NCBI GenBank assembly: GCA_026874595.1
Contig: CM049316.1
Span: 18,497,839-18,561,838 of the forward strand
Origin: Sipunculus nudus
Taxonomy: Eukaryota > Annelida > Sipuncula > Golfingiida > Sipunculidae
Length of the DNA: 64,000 nucleotides
Direction of reading: 5' to 3'
The notes under the pieces: generated by a model
Told to the model about the DNA's origin: nothing
Seen by the model: the letters and a program-made list of their open reading frames with translations, nothing else
Databases searched by the model: none
In this document: positions 1-12,130 of the stretch, piece by piece
How positions within the stretch are numbered: the stretch's first letter is position 1
Layout of the letters: each line of letters begins with the position of its first letter
Program-made: the position numbers and the translations under genes

Positions 1-2279
1 CATTATATAACATAATTATTATTACTTAGTTTTATATAGAATGTTCATAAGGATTGTCAGAATTGTAGTGATGCTGTAGTATAGGTTCCAGAAAATCTGA
101 CCTGAATGAAGGTTTAATTAACCAATTAAAATCTTGTTAATTATGAATCATTTTCAATTAATATCATCCCAGAATACAGTTCCTGTGTCACTGAGCAACC
201 GGAGCTCAGTGTTTTACGACATGATGATTACAGCCCCCACAACGATTTATCTTTCATCTAATTCCACCAGACATGATGGCTGTGTTTGATGAGGCACAAA
301 AACCTGCTTTATTCATGATAGCATCATCATCAAAAGCATCCAGGCATGGCGTAATGTCCGTTAGCATCCTTGAAATCCTTTAATGAGCACCTCCAGGGGA
401 TCCTACAGTATTAAAGGTGGCATGTTTAATGTTTCCATAGGTGCAAGGTTTAGCTCTCAATCTGTGTGTAACTTATACTACAAACAGAGTATTGCGTTTA
501 CATAAACTGCAGTCTTTGCATCTAACAGAGAAAATTATTTAATATCCACTGATGTCTTGTAGCTCCCATTTAACTACACAATTGAGCCTTAGATAATTAT
601 CTTAAAAAAAATACACCCTTTCCTTATGTAAATGGTCTGTATACACTAGCCACATGATATCTTTCTCCAGTATTTGGTTCTCCATCTGATAAGTTCATTG
701 ATTTCTCCTCTAGAATTTTTCATCACAAAACAGCAAACCTGTATTATGCATACATTTTATTTTTTCTTATATATGATAAAATATAACAATTTCTGTATTA
801 ATTTAAATATTTTATGTATCTTTTAAATTTGTTATTCAAATAGTGAATTTTTTCAAATGACATTTTGGAATTCAGTGTAAAATATAGTCAACCTTTTTTT
901 ATTTACACAGTACTGATAAAAATATTTCTGAGGCTTAACTACATAAGGTACCGCAATCTTCATATATTTTTTCAGGCTCTGTTTACAGATTCTCCATGCT
1001 GAGATTTTACTCTTGAATATTCATTTTCTTGTCACCAGCTGTCCATACCATGGAACCATCAGATGCAATCTCCATGGATCCATTCTGATGGTCCAAGGTC
1101 GTATCATATCGTCCTTGAACTGTCACAATATCTGTGGTCTCTGATCTGGAAACCCAATCCTATGAGAGCTCCTGTCATGCAAATGTTTTCTTTTCTTTCA
1201 GTGACAGCTGAGAACCCTTCCTCCTGTTTTTCCACCTGTTATAGACTGCAGGTGGAGCAAAAATAATTCTCTAGTGCTGAAATTACAATAATATCACTTA
1301 CAAAGTAAAATCTGAATAGATATTTAACTGTACAGAGTAAAAGTCTGAATTAAATATGAACCAGTGTATAGCCTCTATTGAGGAAATTATTGTTTTATTA
1401 TTTGTTTAAAAGATTGTTTCTATAAAGGATATAATCCCATGGCCTGCAGGTGGCACTGTCTGTTAATGGAAGATGAAGAGAGACTTATGACAAATTTGTT
1501 GATTGAAGAGTACACAAAAATTTTATAAAATTTGAGAATTTTTGTTTGAAAAATAATACATCTTACAATACAACCTTTTATTGACTATAAACTTTTAACT
1601 GATGACACTCACATATTTAACCAAGTCAAATTCCCTAAAAACTTAATTTTATGCAAAATTATATTTAAAATGGGACAGATATATGGAGATTATACAAAAG
1701 GCATTATGTATATAATTCTTATTTTATAATTCAAGACAGTACTGTACAGATAGCAGTCTTTTAAATCATCAGATTCAAAAGTCTCAACATTCCCTAATAA
1801 ATCAACCCATCCATGTGTGTGGCACTTATCTACATATGAGTTATATGTGCAAAGGTGATATGCAGCATGTAACAGAGACCATTCAAGATACTTTTACAGG
1901 CCAAATGACACCACCCTACAGTATCCCTACCCTTTGGTTACATGGTGTTTGATGTGGTGTGGGGCTCAGCTACACAGCTTGCTGTGATCTCCAGCAGCAG
2001 GGTTCACAGCCCTGCACTAAGGGGTGCTGTGGTATACACTCATGGAATGCTGCCAGACCAACACCCTCCCACATACAGTCCTTATCAAGTGACTCACTGC
2101 CTGCTTCTATGCTGGCGTCATTTCCAATGGCCAGCAGAATTCAAGATACAAAAGCCATAAAATTTATTTATTAAAGTACTTGATAAACTTACTCTCTGGC
2201 AGGGTCATATAATTACAGCAGCAATGTTTGTGTTAGGTAAGAGTAGGCTTATTCAATGATTCACATATTGGACTAAGGA
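1..2279. other. AT-rich noncoding DNA
   Basis: No gene, RNA or clear repeat is recognisable. The reading frames present are under about 75 codons and have no family resemblance. The DNA is AT-rich with short homopolymer runs, typical of intron or intergenic sequence. Confidence 0.6.
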
Positions 2280-3262
2280 GATGATCCCCAGGAATCTGAA
2301 TAAGGCATTGTACCTTAGAGCTGCATGTCTCTAAAGCCTTGAATTTTGGAGCTACAAGTCCAAAACCTAATGGTTCAGGCAGTGAATTTGGAGCTACAAT
2401 TCCCAAACCTAATGTTAATAAGCCATTGAATTTTGGAGCTACAAGTCCCAAACCTAATGGTAATAAGCCATTGAATTTTGTAGCTACAAGTCCCAAGCCT
2501 AATGGTTCAGGCAGTGAATTTGGAGCTGCAAGTCCCAACTAAATGATCAAGCCATTGTACTTTGAAGCTGCAAGTCCCAAGCCTAATGGTTCAGGCAGTG
2601 AATTTGGAGCTGCAAGTCCCAATCTAATGATCAAGCCATTGTACTTTGAAGCTGTAAGTCCCCTGCCTAGTAGTAAAAGCATTGAACTTTAAAGCTGTAA
2701 ACTCCTAGCCTAATAGTTAATTAAGGCATAGTACTTTGAGGCTGCATGTCCAACCTTTTAGTTAAGTATTCAAATTTTGGGTTGCAAGTCTCCCAACAGA
2801 TGATTTAGGCACTGAACTTTGAATATACAAGTCCCTAGCCTGAGGAATACAGACATTGAACTTTCAGGTTGCAAGTCACCCTGCCAAAGGTTAAGGTACT
2901 GAACATTGGATATATACAAGTTCCTAGCCAAAGGTTCAGCCTGTAATCATTGAACTTTCCTTCTGGAAGTCCTTTAAAACATACTTTTCAACTTCAAATT
3001 CCCATCTTAATATTTAAGATTACTGAACTTGGTGGCTGCAGTTCAAAAACCCAATGGTAAAGGCACTGCATTTCGGAGCTGCAGGCCCACAGCCTAATGG
3101 TCAGGGCATTGTACTTCTGAGAGCAGCCAGTCAAAAAAATTTTGGTTCAGGCCCTGAATTTTTTGGTTATACAAGTTCCTAGCCTTTTAATTCAGGCACT
3201 GAATTAAGGAGCTGCTCAATGGTTAAGGCATTTAATTACAAATCTTCAAATCCACAGGCCTT
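2280..3262 (+). repeat. 43-bp minisatellite with alternating two-unit order
   Basis: Units begin with GAATTTTGGAGCTACAAGTCC or variants at about 2341, 2384, 2428, 2473, 2516, 2557, 2600, 2641, 2684 and 2731, so the spacing is 41-47 and mostly 43 bp. Two unit variants alternate: one carries GGTTCAGGCAGTGAATTTGG and the other AAGCCATTGAATTTT or AAGCCATTGTACTTT. This gives a higher-order period of about 86 bp. Units are clean between 2339 and 2660 and decay progressively to about 3260. Both strands show apparently repetitive short ORFs here. A 43-bp unit does not keep frame, so these are by-products. Confidence 0.85.
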
Positions 3263-6200
3263 TTAGTTCCCTACCATTGTCTAAAATACCATGGGTGCAA
3301 TTTTCATATCAAAATGTGACTTGAGTCATGCCTACTTCATATATATTACTCATAAGGCTATAAAAATACTTCCATATACATATCTTTTTTTATGACATAG
3401 TTAAAAAATATGAGAGCAAAAAAATATAAATATTACATGCCAGTCACAGGCTAAGTGCTGCTAAAAATATTAAACCATGTTTTAGTCATATTCCCCTGCT
3501 CAAAACCAAGGTCACACCAGAGTTTAGCTGATCCGGGCTTTCATGACATGAATACTGCTGCCGCCTGCCCTTATTCTGATAACCTAATAAATCAATGAAA
3601 TTATCTCCATTGTTGGAACTCCTGTTCTTTGTGCTCAAGTGGAAGGCTTCTGGCGTGAAAAAAACATCCACAGCTTCCATTCTCTGAGTCACGGGCTGCA
3701 ACCGGATACTCCACTAAAGAATAATTTAGATATTATCTGTCACAGCTGTGACAGCCAAACCTTCAAGTGTAAGGAACAAGCGGAAGATCTAGTGCAATAT
3801 GTGTGCATCTGAGTGCTAATGTACCTTCTAAGCAGTTCACACATGGAAAGGTAAAAATCCAAAGTGAATTTAAAACATGAAAATTAAACAAGACAAAAAT
3901 CATATGAATTTGAAATAGCTGAACAAGACTTCAGTTTATTAATAAGTATATATTTATTATGGTTATGTTACTCATTCTAGTTGGCATTTAATGGTTACTG
4001 ATTATAAGTTAAGATACAATACAGATATATACAGATCACCTTCTTATGACTACCTTCAGGAAAGTTAAAAAATAATGCTAAAAAGGTGAGAAAAGGGTTT
4101 AATATTCCTACACCCCCGATTATAATATTAAAAATACATAAATATACTTTGCAGAAATGAGTTAACACAATTTTAGAAACATATATATATTGTTATAATT
4201 TAATTAATTTTCAGGAACCTTTTTTCTTAAGACTGACAAAATAGGACCCTGATTTCATTTTATTTGAATATTTCAATTTATTTATAATTTTAATAAACAG
4301 ATTTTCATTTTAACTGCTCCACTTTGCCTCTATCCTCCTTTGTGCTACTTTGATTGGGAGTTAAAACTCTACAACTTCCAGCTAAAGGAATTTATAGTCT
4401 CTAACATGATAAGCCATGCTCCACCCTTTTAATTTTAGTTCATTACCATGTAACTTTTTAGTAAAACACAAGAACATAATATATCAATGAAATCCCCAAT
4501 GAGGTACCTGAAAACACCTAATAAAGATCTCGTTCACAGCAGAATTCCTGCTCATTCTCCACAACTAAATTACATAAAGATGTTACACATCTATATTCTT
4601 AATCTAATTAACCTTCTACTGGCTTTTAGATTATTGCAGTCATTATTCATATTAACTGTAGTATCTGTATCAATAACACTTCAATTGTTCACAAAACCTT
4701 CACTAGAATTCTGCAAAACAAACTGATTTTCATCTTGATATAGATTTGTTGTTATTGTTTGTTCTTTCTTTAGATTCTGTGAAATAAAGATCTTTCTTTA
4801 GAGTCTGTGAACTACAATTAATTCTTCTTAAATAACATCATAGTCATAGATATGATTTACAATTCTGCAAAGTAATTATTTGTCATCTGAGCTTGAACAA
4901 CTTAATAATATTTTAACAAATTCACATATTTTGCAACCTGTTTTTATATATTTTAAACAAAGTGACAAATTTGATCTTTTTGAGACCTTCACCAAACAAT
5001 CCACAAATATGAATTACCTAGTTTTGATTTGTGCTTGTCTGATATCAAATGAAATGATTCTGCATATACTGTAAATAGTAGGCCTCTAGAGCTGTTCATA
5101 AATTATGTGATTTTATCCATTCCCACTTGTTTTCTTTTCTTTTATTTAAGCTTTCTTTTATTACACCAAATCATAACCACTAGTGGAACTGCATGGTAAC
5201 TGATTTGTTTTTAAGGGACATCCTGTTGTGTGAAATTTTTTGGCAGCACCATCTGTAGACACTGATCAGTTTCAGGAACCCCTCCCCCCCCCCCAAAAAT
5301 AGGATTTTCCAGAAAACCTAATCATGCACAGGGCTTTAGTTCAGTACAAGACCACAAGACTGTTTTGCTAGTTTTCAGGAAAATGAATAGTATACTTTTG
5401 TGCCTTTCTATGACAAAATATATGGTATACCTATCATCTATTGTTGCATTAATTAGTTGAGAGGGCCGGATAAATTAATTCTGAAAGAAATTTATACAAA
5501 TTTGAAAGTCTAAAACTGCATATTTTTCATTGAATTTAAGAAATCATAATTATTTTTCAATTATAATAAGTGGGCCCCAACCAGTATTTCTACAAGGGGG
5601 GTCTGCCCTACCTGACCCAACAGTCTAGTGGAAACATCTAATTTCAAGCCCTGCTTACTTGTAATGAATGTATCCCCTCACTCCATCTCACACAGAGGTC
5701 ACGCTTGGTGCATGACTGGTTACTGGGAGCAACTGACCTTACATTCCCCGACACTTCCTCATGTTGCCACTGGCAACTAGGAAACACACAAGAGAAAAGA
5801 AGCTGCCCACTCACTTTTTCCTGTGGTTACCGACCAGTACAGTTTCATATGTAGACAGAGAAATTATACCATGAAGCCTGACAAACTTTATGTTGCAGAA
5901 AATAAATTTTCTGTTCACTTTAGTTAAATCATTATGAAGTAAAACCCACCTGATCAAAGGTTAAACCTTGGCTGTGTAAATATTTTTTCTCTCTGTTCCT
6001 TGGTCTTTGACCCAATGAGGTTTTACTTGACCAATATTAATATTTATAACTGGATACTGACCAAATTTTTGTTTTCATTCATTACTACTCTAATTTCAAA
6101 TACATATCATGTCAATGTAAAAATTAATTAATTTTAATCTCTGAAAAGTATGTTCTTTTCTGCAAAAGGAAGACTTCTGAGAGTTTACTGTATTTAAAAG

Positions 6201-8808
6201 GAATCAATATGTATCATAAACTGGAATTCCATGACCCTTGAAAAAGAGGTCTGTATATTCAAAATTTTTTCAGTGTAATGGGCACAGAAGTGGTAAATTC
6301 TAAATCACTACATAATGTCTATGCTCGCCAGGACAAAAACCATTACTGAAGGTCAAGGTGTTTTAGATTGAAGCTATTTAATTTACCAGTACATCAGACC
6401 AAACAGAAAGGCTAAATGGATATGGCTTGTTTCAATTTAAACCAGCAAATCTACTGGTGCCACACTGTTACACTAATGACCTCACAGTCTCCCTAATGCT
6501 ATTTATTTTTTTTCATACTGGGCATTGACGTCTACCCATAACACAAGAGAAATTTATGGGAAATTCATTTTCTCTGTGCTGACCAGTCTGAGCGGAGATT
6601 AAGATTAACCAGACAATCAGGTGTCTGTGTGGAGACTACTTGTTACAATGGTCACAAGATCTCACCTGAGGGGAGAGTGGTCCAGACTGTTTATTTGTAA
6701 AGGAAATGGATTAAACAAAGGATAGCCTTTGGTTGGCAGACGAACAAATCCTACAAATCAACTACTTCATTAGTGGTACAGTTACTCTGGACCACATCAC
6801 TTTGTTCCGTTTCTGGTTTTCATCTCAATAGGGGTCCATGCCAAAGTCAGCTGCCTTTTCACACGGCTTGTGTTAGTGTAGCTTATCATAAGTACTTCCT
6901 AGGATTTACATCTGCACCTTTCTATTTCCTGAGCTTACTTTCATGTTGCGTAATCAGGAGTCATTTGTGAGATAATTTTTTTTTGTCCTACCACAGAACA
7001 TGCTTAAAACAGACAAAGTACTTATATACAATGGGCCATGAACCAAAACACTGCTATGGTTATCTGCCAAACACTCTGCAGCTTGTAAATCATAAATCCT
7101 ATACTTCTCAAAATGAGATAAATTAATATATAAATTAATATAAAATAATATATTATATAAATTAACCTCAATATGAGGCAGATCTGAATAACTTTTTTGT
7201 CATACAACAAAATTATGTTCCATATGAAAAGGGAAGAATCAGAATTAAGAAACTCAAAAATTGGAATAAAATTAATCAGGTGATGAGGCCTTTAAGATAC
7301 AGCTGCTAGATTAATTAGAAGAGGATCCGAATGATTTGATAGATCATTTTAAGCATGAAAAGATAACCAATTACATTGATCGATAAGCAGATGGATAAAG
7401 CCCATATCAGTTTATCCATGAACATTCACTGCCCATAGTGTATAGCAGCTAGACTTTACCTAGACTTCTGGATAAATGCTACATCCAGATCACTGTTTTT
7501 CTTCACACTGTATTTTATACAGGAGTGGATTTGGAGGTACTTGGCCCACAGGTCACCTCTTTCGTGGGAGCAGGGAAATATAGGAAATAGAAAAATATAT
7601 GCTTATTAAAGAAAATCAGCTCTGGATTTTGTATCTCACACCATTTTATTCCTCATCCTTTTGCAAGCAAGAGTTACCCATACAGAGTCTATTTGCACTA
7701 CAGGCATATTTTTACCTGTGTCAGGGGGTTGATCCCCCTCTTTTCTAAGATCCAGTATCCACCCGTCATTGTCTTCATTTTGCTTTTGTGCTTCCTAAGC
7801 ATAAAATTTACAACATTATCCAAGAGAAGAGCTTGCTTGACAGATGCTGTCAAGTTTACAATATACCAGTGCTACAACCTGTGATGCATGCCTGCAGCTC
7901 TTGAGGCATTGGTGGTTACCCCACACCGCTGTCAGATCAAAATTAATGACAAGGGGCTGCACTGGGGCCAGTAATCCACTGAACAATCTACTGGAGGGCA
8001 GTCAGGTCAAATGCTGGTCACAAGTGTCAGGCGCCAAAACTCTCATCTCCCCAGCACAGCTCCAGATGCTATAAGACACAAGAGCTGTCAGTCATACTCA
8101 ATCCAATCCAGCCTGATCCAATTTCTTGACCAGCCTGCTACAGAAACTGTTCCAGTCCCTTAGGATGAGATTCAAGATCTCTTTCAGCTACTGGGTGCAT
8201 GGGCACTTATTAATGAAATAAAATACCCACTGTTGTGTGAATTATCTATACATCAATGAAAATTTTATTTAGGAATACAAACCCAGTGCTTTCTGGACCA
8301 ACCCTCTGTAGAGACTGTTCATATCCCCCACAGATGAAATTCAAAATTTTCTTGTATTCTACCAGCACAGACCCTTATTCTTGCAAGATTATCCCTTATT
8401 AGATCCTTTATCCAAAGCATAGTGAAAACATATGAAGAACTTTGTCTTTTAAAACCTCTGTGAAAACTGCTTTGGCCAAGATAAATGTAGGAAACCTCTT
8501 CAGGCATTACATTATATCTCTCAGGTTCATCTGAAACTTTTATTCTTAAATGTCCCCAAAAGGCCCAGGAGAGGTTTTAAATGGTAAACTTAAAAACTTT
8601 ATGGTTACAATGCCCAAACAATAAGGTGCTTTTCCTGGTAAAAATAACAACAACAATTCACTACAACATGTTAAAGAGACTTTTAAGTTACTTTATTATT
8701 TATTGACCCATGTCCTCTATTCATTTTTTTAATGACTGAGATGTCTGGTAGACTTTTTATGCAAAATTACAAGCAGAAGTTGAAGCAATTTGTTTGTAGA
8801 TCACACTA
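3263..8808. other. AT-rich noncoding DNA
   Basis: No gene is recognised. Small features: a near-perfect repeat of TCTTTCTTTAGATTCTGTGAA about 28 bp apart near 4763-4815, a C run near 5284-5294, a GC-richer patch at 5570-5800 containing an RFX-like X-box, and two weakly similar segments 168 bp apart (from 8128 and 8296) sharing GACCA, ACTGTTC and ATTCAA blocks. None supports a coding call. Confidence 0.5.
5763..5777. promoter_or_regulatory. Perfect RFX X-box-like motif
   Basis: GTTGCCACTGGCAAC matches the RFX X-box consensus GTNRCC-N(0-3)-RGYAAC with a 3-nt spacer. It lies in a GC-richer patch within AT-rich DNA. RFX factors control ciliary and neuronal genes in animals. Function here is inferred only from the motif. 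Confidence 0.35.
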
Positions 8809-9032
8809 CAGGGGCGGATCTAGGATTTTGGAAAGGGGAGGGTCCTATACAGGGGCGGATCTAGGATTTTGGAAAGGGGAGGGTCCTATCCAGGAAGACC
8901 TAAAGACAGGTCCTCTGGTCTGGGAAAGAAGGGGTCCAGGTTGCAAAATTTGGGTTTGAAACCTATGAAAAGGTTGTTGCAGTGCAAAGGGGGGCTCCAG
9001 ACCCCCTGGACTCCCCTCTAGATCCGCCACTG
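8809..9032. mobile_element. Small hAT-like non-autonomous DNA element
   Basis: The left end is CAGGGGCGGATCTAGG and the right end, read on the minus strand, is CAGTGGCGGATCTAGA, so the terminal inverted repeats match at 14 of 16 positions. CAG...CTG ends with a GGCGGATC core are typical of hAT-family MITEs. The first 41 bp are duplicated in tandem (8809-8849 and 8850-8890). There is no transposase ORF. No clean 8-bp target duplication is visible: the flanks are TCACACTA and CACTATAT and share only CACTA. The element ends 10 bp before the start of the retrotransposon. Confidence 0.6.
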
Positions 9033-9042
9033 CACTATATAT

Positions 9043-9132
9043 CTGTAGTCATGTGACTGGAAATTTTTAGAGGTCGGAGGCCACGCTCGCACCGGACGTT
9101 TTCAGCGAGCGTGGTATCTTAGTTACGTGCAA
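9043..9132 (+). repeat. Split direct repeat A1
   Basis: Left end of the retrotransposon. It is identical over 90 bp to A2. It holds AGTCA-TG-TGACT near its start and a perfect 10-bp inverted repeat, CCACGCTCGC (9081-9090) and GCGAGCGTGG (9105-9114), around a 14-nt spacer. By position it should carry the promoter and recombination signals. Confidence 0.9.
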
Positions 9133-9171
9133 TCCACGGGCGAGATCGCTGCTCACAGCAGGAAAGATATT

Positions 9172-10032
9172 ATGGGAGATATAGAAGGTAAACTTGACTT
9201 TCTGATTCAGAAACTTGATAATTTGGACGCTAAAGTGATAACGATTGAACAGAGAATCAATTCAGAGCATGCTCTCGTCAATGAAAACCTTAAAAGACTG
9301 GATTTAAAAGTGAGTGAGAAACTCGAGTCAGTCGAAAGCGCTGCGTCACGTGTACAGATCACGGGTGGTTCAGACGCCTGTGTCGAGCCAGGCAGAAATG
9401 TATCAAATTCAGGCTTTGCCACACAAGGCCTAGAGCCGGACGGGGGTCCTGGAGATGGAAACTCTCATTCCACAGCCCCCTGGGAATCATTGCAGGAAGA
9501 ATATAATGCTATTAAAGACTCGTTACAAGGTGTTAAACTCCTGTCTGATCACAAGTTGCATGATTCCCGCATCGGTATACGAAGAGACGACCAACAAGTT
9601 TTTAATACGCTCAGTAGATCTGGAAGATATATTGAGACTGCACTGAAGTGGGTAGCGGTACATGCTACCAGTAGTTCGCTTGGCCAGGAATCGCTGATTC
9701 AACTGCATACAATTTTGCTTGCCCATTTAAGATATATTCAAGCGGAATCAGCAGCCCTGCAGGTTCAAAGTAATTTTGATGAAGGTGTCGCAAAATTTTT
9801 CAGGAGCCTGCAATACAACACATCATCGCTGAATAGTCAACATTTGGAACATTTAAAGACTGCTGTCGAGTTTTGTAGTTTGCGCGGACAAATACAGCGG
9901 GGACGCAGCAGAGGTCAAACAGGACGAAGAGGACAGTCACGTGGAAGGGGCTACATTACAGATAGATTTCATCAACTTACTAATCGGAATATCCCTCAAA
10001 CGCGCCCAGCCCCCTCCCCTGAGGAGTCTTAA
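9172..10032 (+). CDS. Gag-like ORF of the DIRS-order element
   Basis: This is the first ORF of the retrotransposon, 286 codons from the ATG at 9172. An in-frame upstream extension exists to 9127 but has no ATG. By position it should be the structural, RNA-binding Gag-like protein. Residues about 5-60 are heptad-like and rich in Leu, Glu and Lys (LDFLIQKLDNLDAKV is typical), suggesting a coiled coil. The middle is Gly/Pro-rich and probably disordered, followed by a helical segment around ALKWVAVHA to KFFRSL. The C-terminal part (about residues 242-262) is an RG-rich tract that could bind nucleic acid. There is no CCHC zinc knuckle, which is usual for DIRS-order Gag. The frame is intact. It ends 227 nt before the first ATG of pol. 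No homologue is claimed, and the Gag role rests on order and composition. Confidence 0.75.
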   Translation: MGDIEGKLDFLIQKLDNLDAKVITIEQRINSEHALVNENLKRLDLKVSEKLESVESAASRVQITGGSDACVEPGRNVSNSGFATQGLEPDGGPGDGNSHSTAPWESLQEEYNAIKDSLQGVKLLSDHKLHDSRIGIRRDDQQVFNTLSRSGRYIETALKWVAVHATSSSLGQESLIQLHTILLAHLRYIQAESAALQVQSNFDEGVAKFFRSLQYNTSSLNSQHLEHLKTAVEFCSLRGQIQRGRSRGQTGRRGQSRGRGYITDRFHQLTNRNIPQTRPAPSPEES

Positions 10033-10259
10033 ATGTGTATACTAGTGCTCATAATTGGGAACATTTTTCATTCTGTGTGCATTTTATGACTTGATGTTGT
10101 TTATGGTATTACGCATATTATGAAAGATATTATATGTCAATAATTTGCATGTACATCGAACTTTTACAATTAGTAGGTATATTTTTCCCTCTTTAACAGT
10201 GTTTTCACCAGTGCGGACAAGTTCGTCATGATTATTAATATTGTCGGCCTACTTTGGTT

Positions 10260-12130
10260 ATGGGTTTATCAGAACAGTTAGTTAACCACATTGCAGAATG
10301 GGAAAAAATAGCTTCTCCAACGGTTGTTAATTGGATTAGAGAGGGTGTGCCCCTGTCTTTTGACAGCTCGATTCCACCTCCTCAAATATTAAGTAATAAA
10401 AATTTTAATCTTGCGGAAAGTAAATTCGTGGACAGTGAGGTACAAGATCTCGTTAAGGAAGGTGTTATACAAAAGGTCGGGGCTATTCCACATAATGTGT
10501 CGCCTATAGGCACTGTTCCAAAAAGACAAGGTAAATATAGGCTTATAACTGATCTCAGATTTCTTAATGCCTACAGCGTACCACCGACATTTTGCAATGA
10601 AGATATCAGAGAGGTTATTAACCAGATACGCCCAAATGATTTGATGATTACTTAAGACATTAAAGCAGGTTTTCAACATGTACCAATTGCCAAGAAATAC
10701 CACAAATTTTTAGGTTTTAAGTGGCGTGGAAAGTATTATCAGTGGAGATGTCTTCCTTTTGGCTATAATGGTAGCCCATATTATTTTCATAAGATAATTC
10801 GTTGTGTTGTAAAAACACTTCGGGAGAAAGGTCTCCGAGTTGTAGCATTTGTTGATGATTTTTTGTTAATGTGTGATCCAGCACATGTGCATTCTGACAC
10901 TGAGTGTTTTTTAAATGTCATTTCTTCACTTGGATTTCGTGTCAATTGGGCCAAATCATCGTTAGATCCGAGTACTTTAAAAGAGTTTATTGGTTTTGTG
11001 ATTGACACAAATAAGGGTGATGGTCATGTGTGGATATATGTCCCAAAACGAAGGATACATATTTTGAAACACGATATAAGTCGTATCTTGCGCTCAGGAA
11101 CAGCCACTGCCAGGGCGCTAGCTCGTGTCGCAGGCCAGTGTATCTCTATGTGTCGTGTTGTTCTTCCTGGAAAGTTGTTATTAAGGAACTTGTATCGATT
11201 ACTTAAGTCGCGTTCAACATGGCAGGACAAACTGGTGATAGACACAGGGACTATGAAAGATTTACAATGGTGGTTCAACGCAATGTCGTCATGGAACGGA
11301 AGGGCCATAGTACACGAACAGATCCAGGGTCAGTTAGTTACCGACGCTTCCAGCTCTGGATGGGGCGCTCATTTTCAAGACAGCCAAGCAGCAGGCTATT
11401 GGAATCACCGAATGTCACAGGAACATTCAAACTATCGCGAGCTAATGGCAGTAATGATGGCCATTCTGTCATTATCCCAAGAACTAGCCAACAAACATAT
11501 TCAACTGCTCTCGGACAACATCACTACCGTGGCATATATGAACAATCTGGGTGGTCCGCAACACAGGCTCACCCAACTAGCCAAAGCCATAGGGCCGAGT
11601 GTGCAGACAGGAATATAACAATAGAGACCAAATATATAGCGGGAAGGGACAATTCAGTAGCCGATGGTCTGTCCCGCTTGTCGAACAAACACGAATGGAG
11701 CCTTCATCCGCAGATATTTATTGTGATCGACAAAATGTTCGGCCCTCACCATGTAGACAGATTTGCTTCGTTTGCTACAGCACTGCTGCCAAACTACAAC
11801 AGCCTTTACAAAGACCCGCATACTATGGCTGTAGATGCGCTGGCGCAAAACGATTGGCACGACTACAACAATTTTGTCAACGCTCCGTTCAGTCTTCTGT
11901 CCAGGGTTGTAAGAATCATCAAAACGCAACAGGCCGACGCTACAGTGATTGCGCCTTTTTGGCCAGCTCAAAGTTGGTGCAGAGAACTGAGGAACATGTG
12001 CATCGCGCCGCCTCTCCGAATCCCAAACAATCGCTTTGCCATCAGGGCCCCAAGCTCCACCGCAGAACCACTAAGAAACAGGAGATGGCGACTGTTTGCC
12101 TGGCCAGTCTCTGGGAAGCCAAGGCGTTAA
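10260..12130 (+). pseudogene. Broken pol: reverse transcriptase and RNase H
   Basis: This is the DIRS-order polymerase ORF, starting at the ATG at 10260, which follows an in-frame stop at 10236. The fingers region shows SPIGTVPKRQGKYRLITDLR, and the palm shows DIKAGFQHVP and the catalytic FVDD at 10848-10859. RNase H acidic residues are visible in TDASSSGWG (Asp at 11343), NYREL (Glu at 11439), LLSDN (Asp at 11514) and, after the frame break, DNSVADGLSR near 11648-11677. A conserved DIRS-type tail follows (HVDRFAS, AVDAL, NAPF, IAPFWPAQ), possibly related to the methyltransferase-like tail of DIRS1. Two lesions are present. One is a TAA at 10653-10655 just before the DIKAG motif, explicable by one substitution. 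The other is a shift to the -1 frame near 11589-11592, equivalent to a 1-nt deletion. No canonical slippery site is present, so this is damage or sequence error rather than programmed frameshifting. Confidence 0.88.

Noticed and set aside
2233-2542. Short ORFs on both strands with Pro/Gly-rich repeats (for example FGATSPKPNG)
   Set aside because: They come from the 43-bp minisatellite. The unit is not a multiple of three and the frame breaks within a few copies.
9207-9422. Minus-strand ORFs inside the retrotransposon (for example 9207-9422, 11024-11308, 11654-11971)
   Set aside because: Antisense shadows of the gag, RT and pol tail coding frames.
11581-11620. Programmed -1 ribosomal frameshift in pol
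   Set aside because: The frame change is in the -1 direction, but there is no X XXY YYZ heptamer at the crossover and a stop also interrupts pol upstream. A 1-nt deletion is simpler.
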